A DNA stretch of 64,000 nucleotides from G963665215 sp963665215. GTDB lineage: Bacteria > Chloroflexota > Dehalococcoidia > Lucifugimonadales > CAUZJF01. Position 1 is the first letter of the stretch. Each line of letters starts with the position of its first letter. A program made the position numbers and the translations under genes. Positions 43,810-52,222 of the stretch are shown piece after piece. Under the pieces are notes generated by a model that saw only the letters and a program-made list of their open reading frames with translations, was not told where the DNA came from and made no database searches. Where the stretch lies: contig CAXXWW010000006.1 of NCBI GenBank assembly GCA_963665215.2, positions 1 through 64,000 on the forward strand. The letters run 5' to 3'.

Positions 43810-44437
43810 TGCTTCTTCCTTCTCGCTCCCATCGCTCCAGAATGCGGGCGACGTACCGCCAGCTTCGCTTGTTGTTGCCCACCGCCTCTCTTATGGCGTC
43901 CTCGATCCAGGTCTTGGGGTAAGTCCCTTCAGCCTCTTTGAGCTCATCGGCGATCATGGGACTGATCATCCCGATGTTGTCCTCATACAGGGCGAAGATG
44001 TTGGGACGCTCAGTCGCCCCTTCCCAGGGCCCTATCCTGGAGGCCGCTTCGTTGGGGAGCTCGCCACCGGGCACTGTATCCGCCAGGGCGTCTCTGTTGG
44101 CCTGGGTGTTCAGCGCGTAAACCCGCTCTCCCGCGGACCGATTCTGGACCTGCCCGGAGAGGAAAATGCCGCGCCCAACGGCCAGCTCCATCGCCCGGGC
44201 TACCTTCGAAGGCAGGTCATCGCCCTCGCCGGGGAGGGCTTTCGCCAGGACGCGGTCGGCCAGCAGCTCATCGTGAGTCACGTACTTGGGAAAGCCCTTC
44301 TTCTGCTGCAGGAGCCATATGAGACGCAGGGTGCACTTGAGCTCGCTCAGGTCGTCTATCTGCTCGAGCAAGGGGCCGAACAGGGGGCTTGGCACCGGGG
44401 TCAGATGCACGTTGCGGGGGAACCCGGAGAACAGCAT
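43751..44437 (-). CDS. DnaD-like primosomal protein
   Basis: 229 residues from ATG 44437, one base after the dnaB stop (TAGCATG). N-terminal winged-helix-like segment (LFGPLLEQIDDLSELKCTLRLIWLLQQKKG...TLDELLAD-like) and a C-terminal DnaD domain with IFALYEDNIGMISPMIADEL and EDAIREAVGNNKRSWRYVARILERWEREG, the YxxxILxxW motif of DnaD/DnaB2 proteins. In Firmicutes DnaD brings the loader and helicase to the origin; here it lies between dnaB and the DnaC-like gene, which supports the same role. Confidence 0.82.
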   Translation of the reverse strand: MLFSGFPRNVHLTPVPSPLFGPLLEQIDDLSELKCTLRLIWLLQQKKGFPKYVTHDELLADRVLAKALPGEGDDLPSKVARAMELAVGRGIFLSGQVQNRSAGERVYALNTQANRDALADTVPGGELPNEAASRIGPWEGATERPNIFALYEDNIGMISPMIADELKEAEGTYPKTWIEDAIREAVGNNKRSWRYVARILERWEREGRSNGGPGGYSKKAGYPGHRRI

Positions 44438-44438
44438 G

Positions 44439-45863
44439 CTACGCGAACTCCCTGGAACGCACGGGTTGCTCCAGGTTCTCAAAACGTACCACGTCGCTCC
44501 GAAAATACAGCCGGATGGTGCCCGTTGGACCATTCCTGTGCTTTGCTATGATGATCTCGGCGATGTTCTCCGGGTACGCTTCGCTGGGGTTGCGCTTCTC
44601 CCACTCATCCCGGGTGGTGTACATGTCGTCGCGGTAGATGAACGCCACCACGTCGGCCTCCTGCTCTATGCTCCCGCTCTCCCGGAGGTCCGACAGGATG
44701 GGCCGGTGGGACGGCCGTTGCTCGACGGCTCGGCTGAGCTGGGAGCAGGCGAGGATGGGTATGTCCAGGTCACGCGCCATCCCTTTGAGGGAGCGGGAGA
44801 TCTCACCCATCTCCTGGACTCGGTTGTCTCCTCTGCCGCTGGTGCCGCTAATCAGCTGCAGATAGTCTACGATCAGCAGGTCCACCCCTCGCTCGATCTG
44901 GAGCCTGCGCGCTTTGCCCCGCATCTCCACGATGCCCTGGATCGGCGTGTCATCTATGTAGAGGGGCAGGTCCGAGAGCATCCCGATCGCGTCGAGCTCC
45001 CTGCTGTGCTCTGCCTCGCTGACCATGCCCATTCGGAGGCGGTGGCTGTCAACGTTGGCTTCGCTGGACAGCAGCCGGATGCCTATCTGCTCGGCGCTCA
45101 TCTCGAGGCTGAATATCCCGACTCTCGCCCCCTGCTCCGCCGCGTGGCGGGCTATATTGAACGCCAGAGTGCTCTTGCCGAAGCTCGGCCGGGCCGCAAG
45201 CACCAACATGTCCGACCGCTGCAGGCCGTTTCCCAGCAGCTTGTCCAGGTCGGAGAAACCCGTCGGCACCGGGGCCAGACGCCGTTCCCCAACGACATCG
45301 AGGGTGGCTGTCTCCTCCATGTATTTGTCCAGGACATCTCTAAGGTAGATGAAGTCCCTGGTCCCGCGGCCGGTGCGCACCTGGTACAGCAGGTCTTCGG
45401 CTTTGCTCAGTGCCGAGTCCGCGTCGGGAGAGCCTTCATAGCCGATGTTCGCGATGTCGCCGGCCGCAGCGATAAGCTGGCGCATGATCGAGGTGCGCTG
45501 CACGATCTGGGCGTAGTGTTCGATATGCACGGATGTCGGGACAGTGCGTACCAGATGGCCCAGATACGCGGCCCCACCCACGTCCTCGAGTCTGTCTTGC
45601 AGCGACAGCTCGTGGGCCACCGTCACCTGGTTCATGGGCTCACCGCGGTCAAACAGCGCGATGCAGGCTTCGTAGCACCAGCGGCTCTTCGCCTGGTAGA
45701 AGTCGGGGGACTTCAGTATAGAGGTGACCTTGGACAGCGCCTCGCCGTCTATCAGCACCGAGCCTATTACGGCTTCCTCGGCTTCAGGGTCGTGAGGCAG
45801 GAGTCGCTCAGGGTACAATCGTGGCCATCCTAGAATGTGTGAAACACTGAACGCGGTTACCAC
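44439..45863 (-). CDS. dnaB: replicative DNA helicase DnaB
   Basis: 474 residues. N-terminal DnaB domain (LLPHDPEAEEAVIGSVLIDG), RecA-like motor with Walker A ARPSFGKSTLAFN, FSLEMSAEQ, Walker B VDLLIVDYLQLI, the Gln/Arg region ACSQLSRAVEQRPSHRPILSDLRESGSIEQEAD and KHRNGPTG. It unwinds DNA at the fork as a hexamer. The frame opens at GTG 45863; a TTG ten or so codons later (LYPERLLPHD) with GGATGG before it is also possible. Follows rplI by 96 bases and is coupled to the DnaD-like gene. Confidence 0.95.
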   Translation of the reverse strand: MVTAFSVSHILGWPRLYPERLLPHDPEAEEAVIGSVLIDGEALSKVTSILKSPDFYQAKSRWCYEACIALFDRGEPMNQVTVAHELSLQDRLEDVGGAAYLGHLVRTVPTSVHIEHYAQIVQRTSIMRQLIAAAGDIANIGYEGSPDADSALSKAEDLLYQVRTGRGTRDFIYLRDVLDKYMEETATLDVVGERRLAPVPTGFSDLDKLLGNGLQRSDMLVLAARPSFGKSTLAFNIARHAAEQGARVGIFSLEMSAEQIGIRLLSSEANVDSHRLRMGMVSEAEHSRELDAIGMLSDLPLYIDDTPIQGIVEMRGKARRLQIERGVDLLIVDYLQLISGTSGRGDNRVQEMGEISRSLKGMARDLDIPILACSQLSRAVEQRPSHRPILSDLRESGSIEQEADVVAFIYRDDMYTTRDEWEKRNPSEAYPENIAEIIIAKHRNGPTGTIRLYFRSDVVRFENLEQPVRSREFA

Positions 45864-45959
45864 CGACTCTCACGCCCATTCCGGCCCACGGCCGGCCGCT
45901 GGTGGACGCGGAGGATGGCGATCAGGGCCTACCGCATAAGCGCCGTGCGGTAGTTCGAG

Positions 45960-47093
45960 CTACTCGTCCTTCGGGACCCCCGTGGCGTCGGCTGGTGCCT
46001 GGTCTTCGGCGACGGCGTCCTCCACGGACGGCTCGTCACCGTTGGCGTCCCCCGCGGCGGGCTCTTCATCGTCGGCGGCGGCCTCTTCGTGCTCTGCCTC
46101 GGCGGGCTCTTCATCGTCGGCGGCGGCCTCTTCGTGCTCTGCCTCGGCGGGCTCTTCATCGTCGTCGGCGGCCTCTTCGTGCTCTGCCTCGGCGGGCTCT
46201 TCATCGTCGTCGGCGGCCTCTTCGTGCTCTGCCTCGGCGGGCTCTTCATCGTCGTCGGCGGCCTCTTCGTGCTCTGCCTCGGCGGGCTCTTCATCGTCGG
46301 CGGCGGCCTCTTCGTGCTCTGCCTCGGCGGGCTCTTCATCGTCGGCGGCGGCCGCCTCCTGCTCTGCCTCGGCGGGCTCTTCATCGTCGGCGGCGGCCTC
46401 TTCGTGCTCTGCCTCGGCGGGCTCTTCATCGTCGTCGGCGGCCGCCTCCTGCTCTGCCTCGGCGGGCTCTTCATCTGCGGCGGCGGCCGCCTGCTGCTCT
46501 GCTGCGGCGGGCTCTTCATCGTCGGCGGCGGCCTCTTCCTGCTCTGCCGCGGCGGCCTCTTCATCGTCGGCGCCGGCCGCCTCCTGCTCTACTGCGGCGG
46601 CCTCCGTCTCTTCTTCGAGACGGGCCGCGTACTCCGCTGGGTCCGTGCCCGCTGGATATACCAGGAGCGATATGGTGGCGTCTACCTCCGAGTGAAGCCG
46701 GACGCGGAGCTCGTACTTTCCAATGTCACGGATCGATTCGGGGATCTCGATAGTCCTGCGGTCCATCTCGCGACCCGTCATTTTCGAAAGCTCGGCCGCC
46801 ACGACGGCGTTGGTGACGGAGCCGTACAGCCGGCCGGTGGCGCCGGCCCTCATCTCCACGTTAACCTGGGCGCCGTCCAGCTCCTCGCTCAGGGCCCTCA
46901 TGTCGGTCAGGGTCTTCAAACGCACGGTCTCGGCTTGCCCCGTCAGGCGCTTTACCCGCTGCAAGGCGTCTCGTGTGGCCAGCGTGGCCAGCCCCTTGGG
47001 AATGAGGTAGTTCCGCGCAAAGCCCCTTTTGACCTCTTTTACCTCGCCGCCCAGCGCGACACCGGCGACGTCTTCAAGGAACAATACCCTCAT
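45960..47093 (-). CDS. rplI: large-subunit ribosomal protein bL9 with long acidic repeat tail
   Basis: Residues 1-150 are a normal bL9: MRVLFLEDVAGVALGGEVKE, VKRGFARNYLIPKGLATLAT (rRNA-binding domain), the connecting helix and the C-terminal domain GRLYGSVTNAVVAAEL...GKYELRVRLHSEVDATISLLV. From about 165 to 360 follows an extra tail of some 13 units of 15 residues (EEPAEAEHEEAAADD type), almost only Glu, Asp and Ala, ending in a non-repetitive 25-residue cap. Usual bL9 has about 150 residues. First gene of the minus-strand replication operon. Confidence 0.92.
   Translation of the reverse strand: MRVLFLEDVAGVALGGEVKEVKRGFARNYLIPKGLATLATRDALQRVKRLTGQAETVRLKTLTDMRALSEELDGAQVNVEMRAGATGRLYGSVTNAVVAAELSKMTGREMDRRTIEIPESIRDIGKYELRVRLHSEVDATISLLVYPAGTDPAEYAARLEEETEAAAVEQEAAGADDEEAAAAEQEEAAADDEEPAAAEQQAAAAADEEPAEAEQEAAADDDEEPAEAEHEEAAADDEEPAEAEQEAAAADDEEPAEAEHEEAAADDEEPAEAEHEEAADDDEEPAEAEHEEAADDDEEPAEAEHEEAADDDEEPAEAEHEEAAADDEEPAEAEHEEAAADDEEPAAGDANGDEPSVEDAVAEDQAPADATGVPKDE
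46050..46620 (-). repeat. 45-bp minisatellite inside rplI
   Basis: About 13 tandem units of 45 bases on the plus strand such as CTCGGCGGGCTCTTCATCGT then CGGCGGCGGCCTCTTCGTGC, TCTGC. Several units are identical. Length is a multiple of three, so copy-number change keeps the frame. Confidence 0.92.
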
Positions 47094-47255
47094 CGTGTGT
47101 TACCCTTAGTCTGAATATCTACCGTAACAGCTAACGCGTTGCGGTCACGGCGCGGTGGAGGCGGCCCCGCGCTGACATCGCCCGCGCAGTCCGCGACTCA
47201 CATTTGTGCCGGGCGCCTCGATGGCCCGTCCACACACTCAGGTTGGGCCGCCGTT

Positions 47256-47590
47256 CCCCGCCGGCGGGGGCTCCTGCGGGCGACTCAGAGAAGGGCCGTT
47301 CCCCGCCGGCGGGGGCTCCTGCGGGCGACTCAGAGAAGGGCCATTCCCCGCCGGCGGGGGCTCCTGCGGGCGACTCAGAGAAGGGCCATTCCCCGCCGGC
47401 GGACTCAGAGAAGGGCCATTCCCCGCCGGCGGGGGCTCCTGCGGGCGACTCAGAGAAGGGCCGGGGGCTCCTGCGGGCGACTCTAGAGAAGGGCCATTCC
47501 CCGCCGGCGGGGGCTCCGGCGACTCAGAGAAGGGCCATTCCCTGCCGGCGGGGGCTCCTGCGGGCGACTCTAGAGAAGGGCCATGTCGGG
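47256..47590. repeat. 45-bp intergenic minisatellite between rplI and rpsP
   Basis: Units of TTCCCCGCCGGCGGGGGCTC, CTGCGGGCGACTCAGAGAAG, GGCCA, about eight in all, some with partial deletions. Each unit holds the perfect palindrome CCCCGCCGGCGGGG. The rest of the 654-base divergent region is not coding. Confidence 0.92.
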
Positions 47591-47668
47591 CTCGGCGGCA
47601 CAAACTACCAGCCCTTACGGCCTGGGGCTGATTATAGCATGGGTGCCTGGCACTGAGTAGGGGTGTGA

Positions 47669-47698
47669 TTGACAATTTGAGAAGGGGGGGGCTAGAAT
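47669..47698 (+). promoter_or_regulatory. sigma-70 promoter of rpsP
   Basis: Perfect -35 TTGACA (47669-47674), -10 TAGAAT (47693-47698), 18-base spacer, 50 bases before the rpsP start. Confidence 0.75.
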
Positions 47699-47747
47699 CT
47701 TTTGGGAAGCCCCTGAATCTGATCTAAATGGTGGGATGCGGAGTCAA

Positions 47748-48005
47748 ATGCTAAGAATTCGTCTCAGACGTGTGGGAGCAAAAAAAAAGCCGAGCTACAG
47801 GATCGTGGTGGCGGATTCCAGGGCGGCGCGGGATGGCGCCTTCGTGGAGCAGTTGGGCCACTATGACCCGCTGACCGACCCGCCGACTGTCGTCATCGAT
47901 GAGGAGAAGGCGCTAAAGTGGATTCGACAAGGGGCTCAGCCCTCTGAGGCCGTCCAGCGGATGTTGAAAAGGCTGGGCACGCTGGAGAGGGTGAAGGAGC
48001 AATGA
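47748..48005 (+). CDS. rpsP: small-subunit ribosomal protein bS16
   Basis: 85 residues from ATG 47748, chosen because GGAG lies 5 bases before it and the family begins ML/MV-RIRL. Family motifs: RIRLRRVGAKKKPSYRIVVA, DSRAARDGAFVEQLGHYDP and IDEEKALKWIRQGAQPSEAV. Assembles early in the 30S platform. First gene of the plus-strand cluster; its stop overlaps khpA by four bases. Confidence 0.97.
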   Translation: MLRIRLRRVGAKKKPSYRIVVADSRAARDGAFVEQLGHYDPLTDPPTVVIDEEKALKWIRQGAQPSEAVQRMLKRLGTLERVKEQ

Positions 48006-48229
48006 AAGAGCTGGTCGAGTACATCGCCAAGTCGATCGTCTCACACCCGGAAGAGGTCAAGGTCACCGAGGAAAACGAGGACGGCCGTGTCATCCTCAGG
48101 CTGGAGGTTGCGCCGGATGACAAAGGCATGGTGATCGGCCGGCAGGGCCGAGTGGCCCAGTCGATACGGGTGCTCCTTCGGGTCGCAGCCGTCAAACAGG
48201 AGACGCGCGCTATCCTGGAGATAGTATAA
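48002..48229 (+). CDS. khpA: KH-domain RNA-binding protein KhpA
   Basis: 75 residues, the standard KhpA/YlqC size. KH signature VAPDDKGMVIGRQGRVAQSI with the GxxG loop GRQG. Binds RNA, often with KhpB, in translation and cell-division control. Overlaps rpsP by ATGA, as in many bacteria. Confidence 0.95.
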   Translation: MKELVEYIAKSIVSHPEEVKVTEENEDGRVILRLEVAPDDKGMVIGRQGRVAQSIRVLLRVAAVKQETRAILEIV

Positions 48230-48289
48230 GGCGCTCTCGGCCAGCCTTTTCCTCGAAGTGGCACGTGATGGGTGATTTGAGGGGCGGTA

Positions 48290-48500
48290 CTCCCCCTCAT
48301 CCCTTCGACGGGCCCTTCTTCCGAACTCAGGCCCCGGGGCTCAGTACAGGCCCTAGCAGGCTGATGAAATATGGGGTGTGCAGAGGGGCGAAGCCCCTTT
48401 GCCGGGAGTCTGAGGGTGCCCCTCAGATACAATTTCTCCCCCCTTCCTGGCCAGGAAGGGGGACAGGGGGATGGTCGAAAGGGCTTTTCAGCACCCTGGT
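48290..48500 (+). repeat. dispersed repeat D between khpA and rimM
   Basis: Contains GTGCAGAGGGGCGAAGCCCC, CCTTCCTGGCCAGGAAGGGG (palindrome) and GGATGGTCGAAAGGGCTTTT then CAGCACCCTG. The last parts occur reversed near 42208-42290. It enlarges the khpA-rimM gap to about 290 bases and hides the original rimM leader. Confidence 0.6.
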
Positions 48501-48516
48501 ACCCGGCTCGCCTACA

Positions 48517-49035
48517 TTGAGGCATCCAGCACCATCGCAGTCCACTGAGTTCGTCGTCGTCGGCAGGGTCACCGGTTCCTGGGGCACGGCCGGCGAGCTC
48601 AAGGTTGAGGTCTTCACCGATTTTCCCCAACGGTTCTCGCCCGGAAGCGTCCTTTATCTGGACGGACGCGCCGCCAGGGTGGTGCGGTCCCGTCAACACA
48701 AGGGCTCGCTCGTCGTAAAGCTCGACCTGGTCAATGACCGTACCCATGCCCAGTCCTTGCGGGGCAAGGACCTCACCATCCACGAGCGTGAGCTGAGAAC
48801 GCTGCCGGGGGGCTCCTACTACTACTTTCAGATCATCGGCATCGGCGTGTGGACTGAAGACGGGGAGTACCTGGGAGACGTCAAGGAGATTCTGAGCACC
48901 GGGAGTAATGATGTCTACTTGGTGCGGGGCGGTGGCGATAAGGATGTCCTGGTCCCCTCCCTGGAGGGTGTCGTCCTCGAGGTGAGCCTCGACCAGAAGA
49001 GGATGGTTGTCCGCCTCCCCGAAGGCCTCAGGTAG
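48517..49035 (+). CDS. rimM: 16S rRNA maturation factor RimM
   Basis: N-terminal RimM domain EFVVVGRVTGSWGTAGELKVEVFTDFPQRF and C-terminal PRC barrel GSYYYFQIIGIGVWTEDGEYLGDVKEIL...DVLVPSLEGVVLEVSLDQKRMVV. Helps 30S head maturation. The frame is open much further upstream, but that part translates repeat D; TTG 48517 is the nearest in-frame start after the repeat and gives 172 residues, the usual size. The start is uncertain. Confidence 0.9.
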   Translation: MRHPAPSQSTEFVVVGRVTGSWGTAGELKVEVFTDFPQRFSPGSVLYLDGRAARVVRSRQHKGSLVVKLDLVNDRTHAQSLRGKDLTIHERELRTLPGGSYYYFQIIGIGVWTEDGEYLGDVKEILSTGSNDVYLVRGGGDKDVLVPSLEGVVLEVSLDQKRMVVRLPEGLR

Positions 49036-49173
49036 TCCAGTGTCGATGCTCGCCACGGTCGTGATGCCTGCCCCACATCGAGCCATGTCCTAGCGCGCGT
49101 CTTTTGACCAGAAAAATGCTCCGTGCTAAAATGTGGCCACGACTCGCCGGTCATCCAACCGAGGAGAATCTCG

Positions 49174-49932
49174 ATGTCGGGTCACTCAAAGTGGTCCACC
49201 ATAAAGCACGGCAAGGCGGCTACAGACGCCCGACGGGGCCAGCTCTTTACCAAGTTGGCCAAGGAGATTATCGTGGCGGCCCGGCAGGGAGGCGCAGACC
49301 CGGACATGAACTTTCGCCTGCGTATAGTCGTGCAAAAGGCGAGGGATAGCAACATGCCCTCCAGCAACATCGATCGTGCAATCAAGAGGGGTTCCGGCGC
49401 CGGGGCTGTGCAGGACCAGATGGTGGAGGTGGTCTACGAGGGCTACGGCCCGGGAGGCACGGCCATCCTGCTTCAGGCCCTCACCGATAACCGGAACAGG
49501 ACCGTCTCGGACGTCCGATCGACCTTCTCCAAGATCGGTGGTAGCCTGGCCGAAGCGGGAGCGGTGTCCTGGCAGTTCCAGCAGAAGGGGGTCGTGGCAG
49601 TTGATGCAGGCCCTGAGGAGTCCGAAGAGCTGGAGCTTGCCGCCATCGACGCGGGTGCCGACGACTTCGAGACATTCGATTCTACGGTGCACATCTACTC
49701 AGCTCCCGAAAGCCTGGAGAGCATTCGCACGGCGCTGGTGGAACAGGGGGCGACCATAACGTCCTCCGAGCTCTCCATGGTCCCCAATAACACGGTTGCG
49801 CTGGACGCGAAGACGGCTCTTCGCACACTCAGGCTGTTGGACCGGCTGGAGGAGCTCGACGACATCCAGAGGGTCTACTCCAACGCCGACTACCCTGACG
49901 AGGCCCTGGAGCAGTACCGGACCCAGGAGTAG
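49174..49932 (+). CDS. yebC: YebC/PmpR-family DNA-binding or translation factor
   Basis: 252 residues from ATG 49174, with GAGGAG 8 bases upstream and the classical N-terminus MSGHSKWSTIKHGKAATDAR. The NIDRAIKRGSG, YEGYGPGGTAILLQALTDNRNRT and SWQFQQKG motifs are conserved. Family members regulate recombination and quorum genes, and recent work links them to translation of proline stretches. The next gene is ruvC, the usual neighbour. Confidence 0.95.
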   Translation: MSGHSKWSTIKHGKAATDARRGQLFTKLAKEIIVAARQGGADPDMNFRLRIVVQKARDSNMPSSNIDRAIKRGSGAGAVQDQMVEVVYEGYGPGGTAILLQALTDNRNRTVSDVRSTFSKIGGSLAEAGAVSWQFQQKGVVAVDAGPEESEELELAAIDAGADDFETFDSTVHIYSAPESLESIRTALVEQGATITSSELSMVPNNTVALDAKTALRTLRLLDRLEELDDIQRVYSNADYPDEALEQYRTQE

Positions 49933-50020
49933 TCTCCGCCACGGCTCCGGAGCCGCCGGTAGAGGGAGTTCGGGGGCGGGTGCAATGCCGTACTTTCCCG
50001 GCCACGTGGAGGGTGCTCTT

Positions 50021-50515
50021 GTGCGAGTCCTGGGGGTAGACCCCGGAACCTATAAGATGGGTATCGGCGTCGTGGACTCGGACGGCGCCGGACTCACCCC
50101 AGCGCATTTCGGTGTCCTGACCCCCAGGAAGGCGGACCCTATTCACCAGCGTCTCCACTACCTCTTCGAGCAGATTTCCCGGGTAATTGAGGAGTGGAGG
50201 CCATCTGAGGTGGCCATCGAAGAGCCCTTCGCCGCCCGCAATGTCCATGCCGCAATGGCCACCGGCCACGCTCAGGCGGTGGCGATGGTTGCCGCGGCCC
50301 GCCATAAGCTGCCCGTGAGCGGCTACGCGCCCCGCCAGGTCAAGCTGGCGGTGACCGACTACGGCGGCAGCTCCAAGGAGCAGGTACAGGAGATGGTCAA
50401 GCTCCTCCTGGGCCTCGATGCGCCGCCGGAGTCGTTGGACGCCTCGGACGCTCTTGCCGTCGCCATATGTCACATCAGCGCCAGCCGGGCCAAACAGCTG
50501 GTGATTGGACGCTGA
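50021..50515 (+). CDS. ruvC: Holliday-junction resolvase RuvC
   Basis: 164 residues from GTG 50021, preferred over ATG 49985 because GGAGGG precedes it and the family starts at VLGVDPGTYKMGIGVVD. Catalytic acids: D in GVDPG, E in VAIEEPF, and the two Asp in SLDASDALAVAICH. Cuts Holliday junctions with RuvAB; ruvA follows after 360 bases that contain repeats. Confidence 0.95.
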   Translation: MRVLGVDPGTYKMGIGVVDSDGAGLTPAHFGVLTPRKADPIHQRLHYLFEQISRVIEEWRPSEVAIEEPFAARNVHAAMATGHAQAVAMVAAARHKLPVSGYAPRQVKLAVTDYGGSSKEQVQEMVKLLLGLDAPPESLDASDALAVAICHISASRAKQLVIGR

Positions 50516-50521
50516 CACGCG

Positions 50522-50714
50522 CCCTAGTCCTAAAGTCACACATGATTTGGTTTGTCCGGCGGGAGAGTCCAGAGAGGGTTGCCGCCCTCGGCGCCTGCCC
50601 TGAGCTCGTCGAAGGGGCAGGGGCTTGGGGATTCCCCCAAACCCTTAGGGTGGGCGGGTGGGAAGAAGAACCCTTCATTTCACCAGTAACTAACGGATAG
50701 TCGTAAGTCACGCG
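50522..50714 (+). repeat. dispersed repeat B, copy B1
   Basis: About 190 bases bounded by direct repeats (TAGTCCTAAAGTCACAC and TAGTCGTAAGTCACGC). Inside: TTTGTCCGGCGGGAGAGTCC, GGGGATTCCCCCAAACCC, a REP-like CCCTGAGCTCGTCGAAGGGG. Two more copies: 58660-58830 and 63826-63990 (reversed). Noncoding. Confidence 0.75.
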
Positions 50715-50875
50715 TGCGTTGATGGGTATGTGCACAAGGCGCCGGTGGACCACGGAGCGCATGGGGGAGTGCAGAGGGGGCAGAGCCCCCGGCGCCTGTC
50801 CTGAGCTTGTCGAAGGGCGAGGGGTATGGGGAACTCCCCATATCCCCAAAGGCCGGGTGGGCGGGATATGATGCC
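50715..50875. other. intergenic repeat stretch before ruvA
   Basis: Contains GGGGGAGTGCAGAGGGGGCA, GAGCCCCCGGCGCC, the REP-like GTCCTGAGCTTGTCGAAGGG and GGGGAACTCCCCATATCCCC. No gene. Confidence 0.55.
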
Positions 50876-51451
50876 ATGATTACAGCAATCGAGGGTACCC
50901 TGGCGGGCTCTGGCGTTGAGTGGGTCGACGTCGCGGTCGGCGGCGTCACCCTGAGGGCCAACGTCCCCCAGTCTACGGTGGAGCGGCTGGGCCAACTGGG
51001 GGAACGACTGCGGCTCTTCACCTCCCTGCAGGTGCGGGAGGACAGCCTCACGCTATACGGCTTCCCTACGGAGGAGGCGCGGTCGGCGTTCGAGGCGCTG
51101 GTGAGGGTCAACGGCGTCGGGCCGCGGCTGGCTCTCAGCGTTCTGTCCAGCCTGAGCCCCGAGTCCCTGGCAATGGCCGTTGCCTCCGCCGATGCCAGTG
51201 CCTTCAAGGGCGTTCCCGGGGTCGGCGCCAAGACGGCCAGCCGCATAGTGCTGGAGCTGACGGGAAAGCTGGACCTGGCGCCGGTCTCCGCACCCACCGC
51301 GCAGGGCGATGGGGAAGTGGTAAGGGCCCTGACCGCCCTGGGCTACGCGACCTCGGAGGCGTTGGGTGCCCTCGCCTCGCTCCCCGACGGCGACTCCTTG
51401 TCCGTCGAGGAGAGGGTCCGGCTTTGCCTCCAGCGGATGGGGAGCCGGTAG
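50876..51451 (+). CDS. ruvA: Holliday-junction branch migration protein RuvA
   Basis: 191 residues from ATG 50876. N-terminal OB-fold (MITAIEGTLAGSGVEWVDVA), HhH motifs FEALVRVNGVGPRLALSVLS and AFKGVPGVGAKTASRIVLEL, and domain III ALTALGYATSEALGALASL. Forms the tetramer that holds the junction for RuvB. ruvB is not in the window. Confidence 0.96.
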   Translation: MITAIEGTLAGSGVEWVDVAVGGVTLRANVPQSTVERLGQLGERLRLFTSLQVREDSLTLYGFPTEEARSAFEALVRVNGVGPRLALSVLSSLSPESLAMAVASADASAFKGVPGVGAKTASRIVLELTGKLDLAPVSAPTAQGDGEVVRALTALGYATSEALGALASLPDGDSLSVEERVRLCLQRMGSR

Positions 51452-51457
51452 GGCTTC

Positions 51458-52222
51458 GTGGCTTCTACCTACGACGCGTGGGCCGACGTATACGACTCCA
51501 TCTACTCCTACGTGCGGGAGGACATCCCGTTCTATGTGGAGGCGGCGCGAGAGTCTGAGGGACCCGTCCTGGAGCTGGGATGCGGCACCGGCCGGGTCAC
51601 CATTCCGATAGCCCGGGCGGGGGTGGACATCGTAGGGATGGACTCCTCCGAGGCGATGCTGGACGTGGCGCGACGGAAGGTTGCTGAAACGGCCTCCGGC
51701 GGCGGCGCGATTACCCTTATCCACGGCGATATGAGGGACTTCTCCCTCGACTCCAGCTTTGGCCTTGTGATCATCCCATTTCGCGGGTTCCTCTCCCTCC
51801 TGACGGTGGAAGACCAGACCAGGGCCCTGCTCAGCATCAAGCGGCACCTCGCCCCCGGCGGAAAGCTCATCTTCAATATCTTTGTCCCCGACCTCGAGAT
51901 GCTCGTCCAGGAGGGCGACGTTCCCTACCACTTCCGCGACGTGACCGACCCGGACACCGGGGCGCGCTACGTGCTGTGGCACCAGAGCAGCTACGACAAC
52001 CACAGCCAGATCATAAGCACGCGAATCATCGCGGAGGAGCTGGACCATCAGGGCACGATGGTCAGGCGTTTCTACCGCGACTTCCAGCTGCGGTACGTGC
52101 ACCGCTGGGAGATGTTTCACTCCCTCAGGTCCTTGGGATACGAGGTGGTGGACCTCTATGGCGGCTTCGATCGCTCCCCATTCGACGAAGCGAGCACGGA
52201 GATGGTGTGGGTTGTCCGGTAA
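51458..52222 (+). CDS. class I SAM-dependent methyltransferase
   Basis: 254 residues, GTG start 7 bases after the ruvA stop. Motif I VLELGCGTGRVTIPIARAGVDIVGMDSS, ITLIHGDMRDFSL, FGLVIIPFRGFLSLLTVEDQ and LAPGGKLIFNIFVPDLEML. The layout is that of small-molecule methyltransferases near ruv genes in Chloroflexota. Substrate unknown. Co-transcribed with ruvA by spacing. Confidence 0.9.
   Translation: MASTYDAWADVYDSIYSYVREDIPFYVEAARESEGPVLELGCGTGRVTIPIARAGVDIVGMDSSEAMLDVARRKVAETASGGGAITLIHGDMRDFSLDSSFGLVIIPFRGFLSLLTVEDQTRALLSIKRHLAPGGKLIFNIFVPDLEMLVQEGDVPYHFRDVTDPDTGARYVLWHQSSYDNHSQIISTRIIAEELDHQGTMVRRFYRDFQLRYVHRWEMFHSLRSLGYEVVDLYGGFDRSPFDEASTEMVWVVR

Noticed and set aside
45902..47114. Three long plus-strand frames over rplI
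   Set aside because: They are antisense readings of the 45-bp array (repeats of Leu/Gly, Ser/Ala or Arg/Pro). The minus strand encodes the conserved bL9.
47256..47590. CRISPR array
   Set aside because: Units are contiguous without unique spacers, and no cas genes are in the window.
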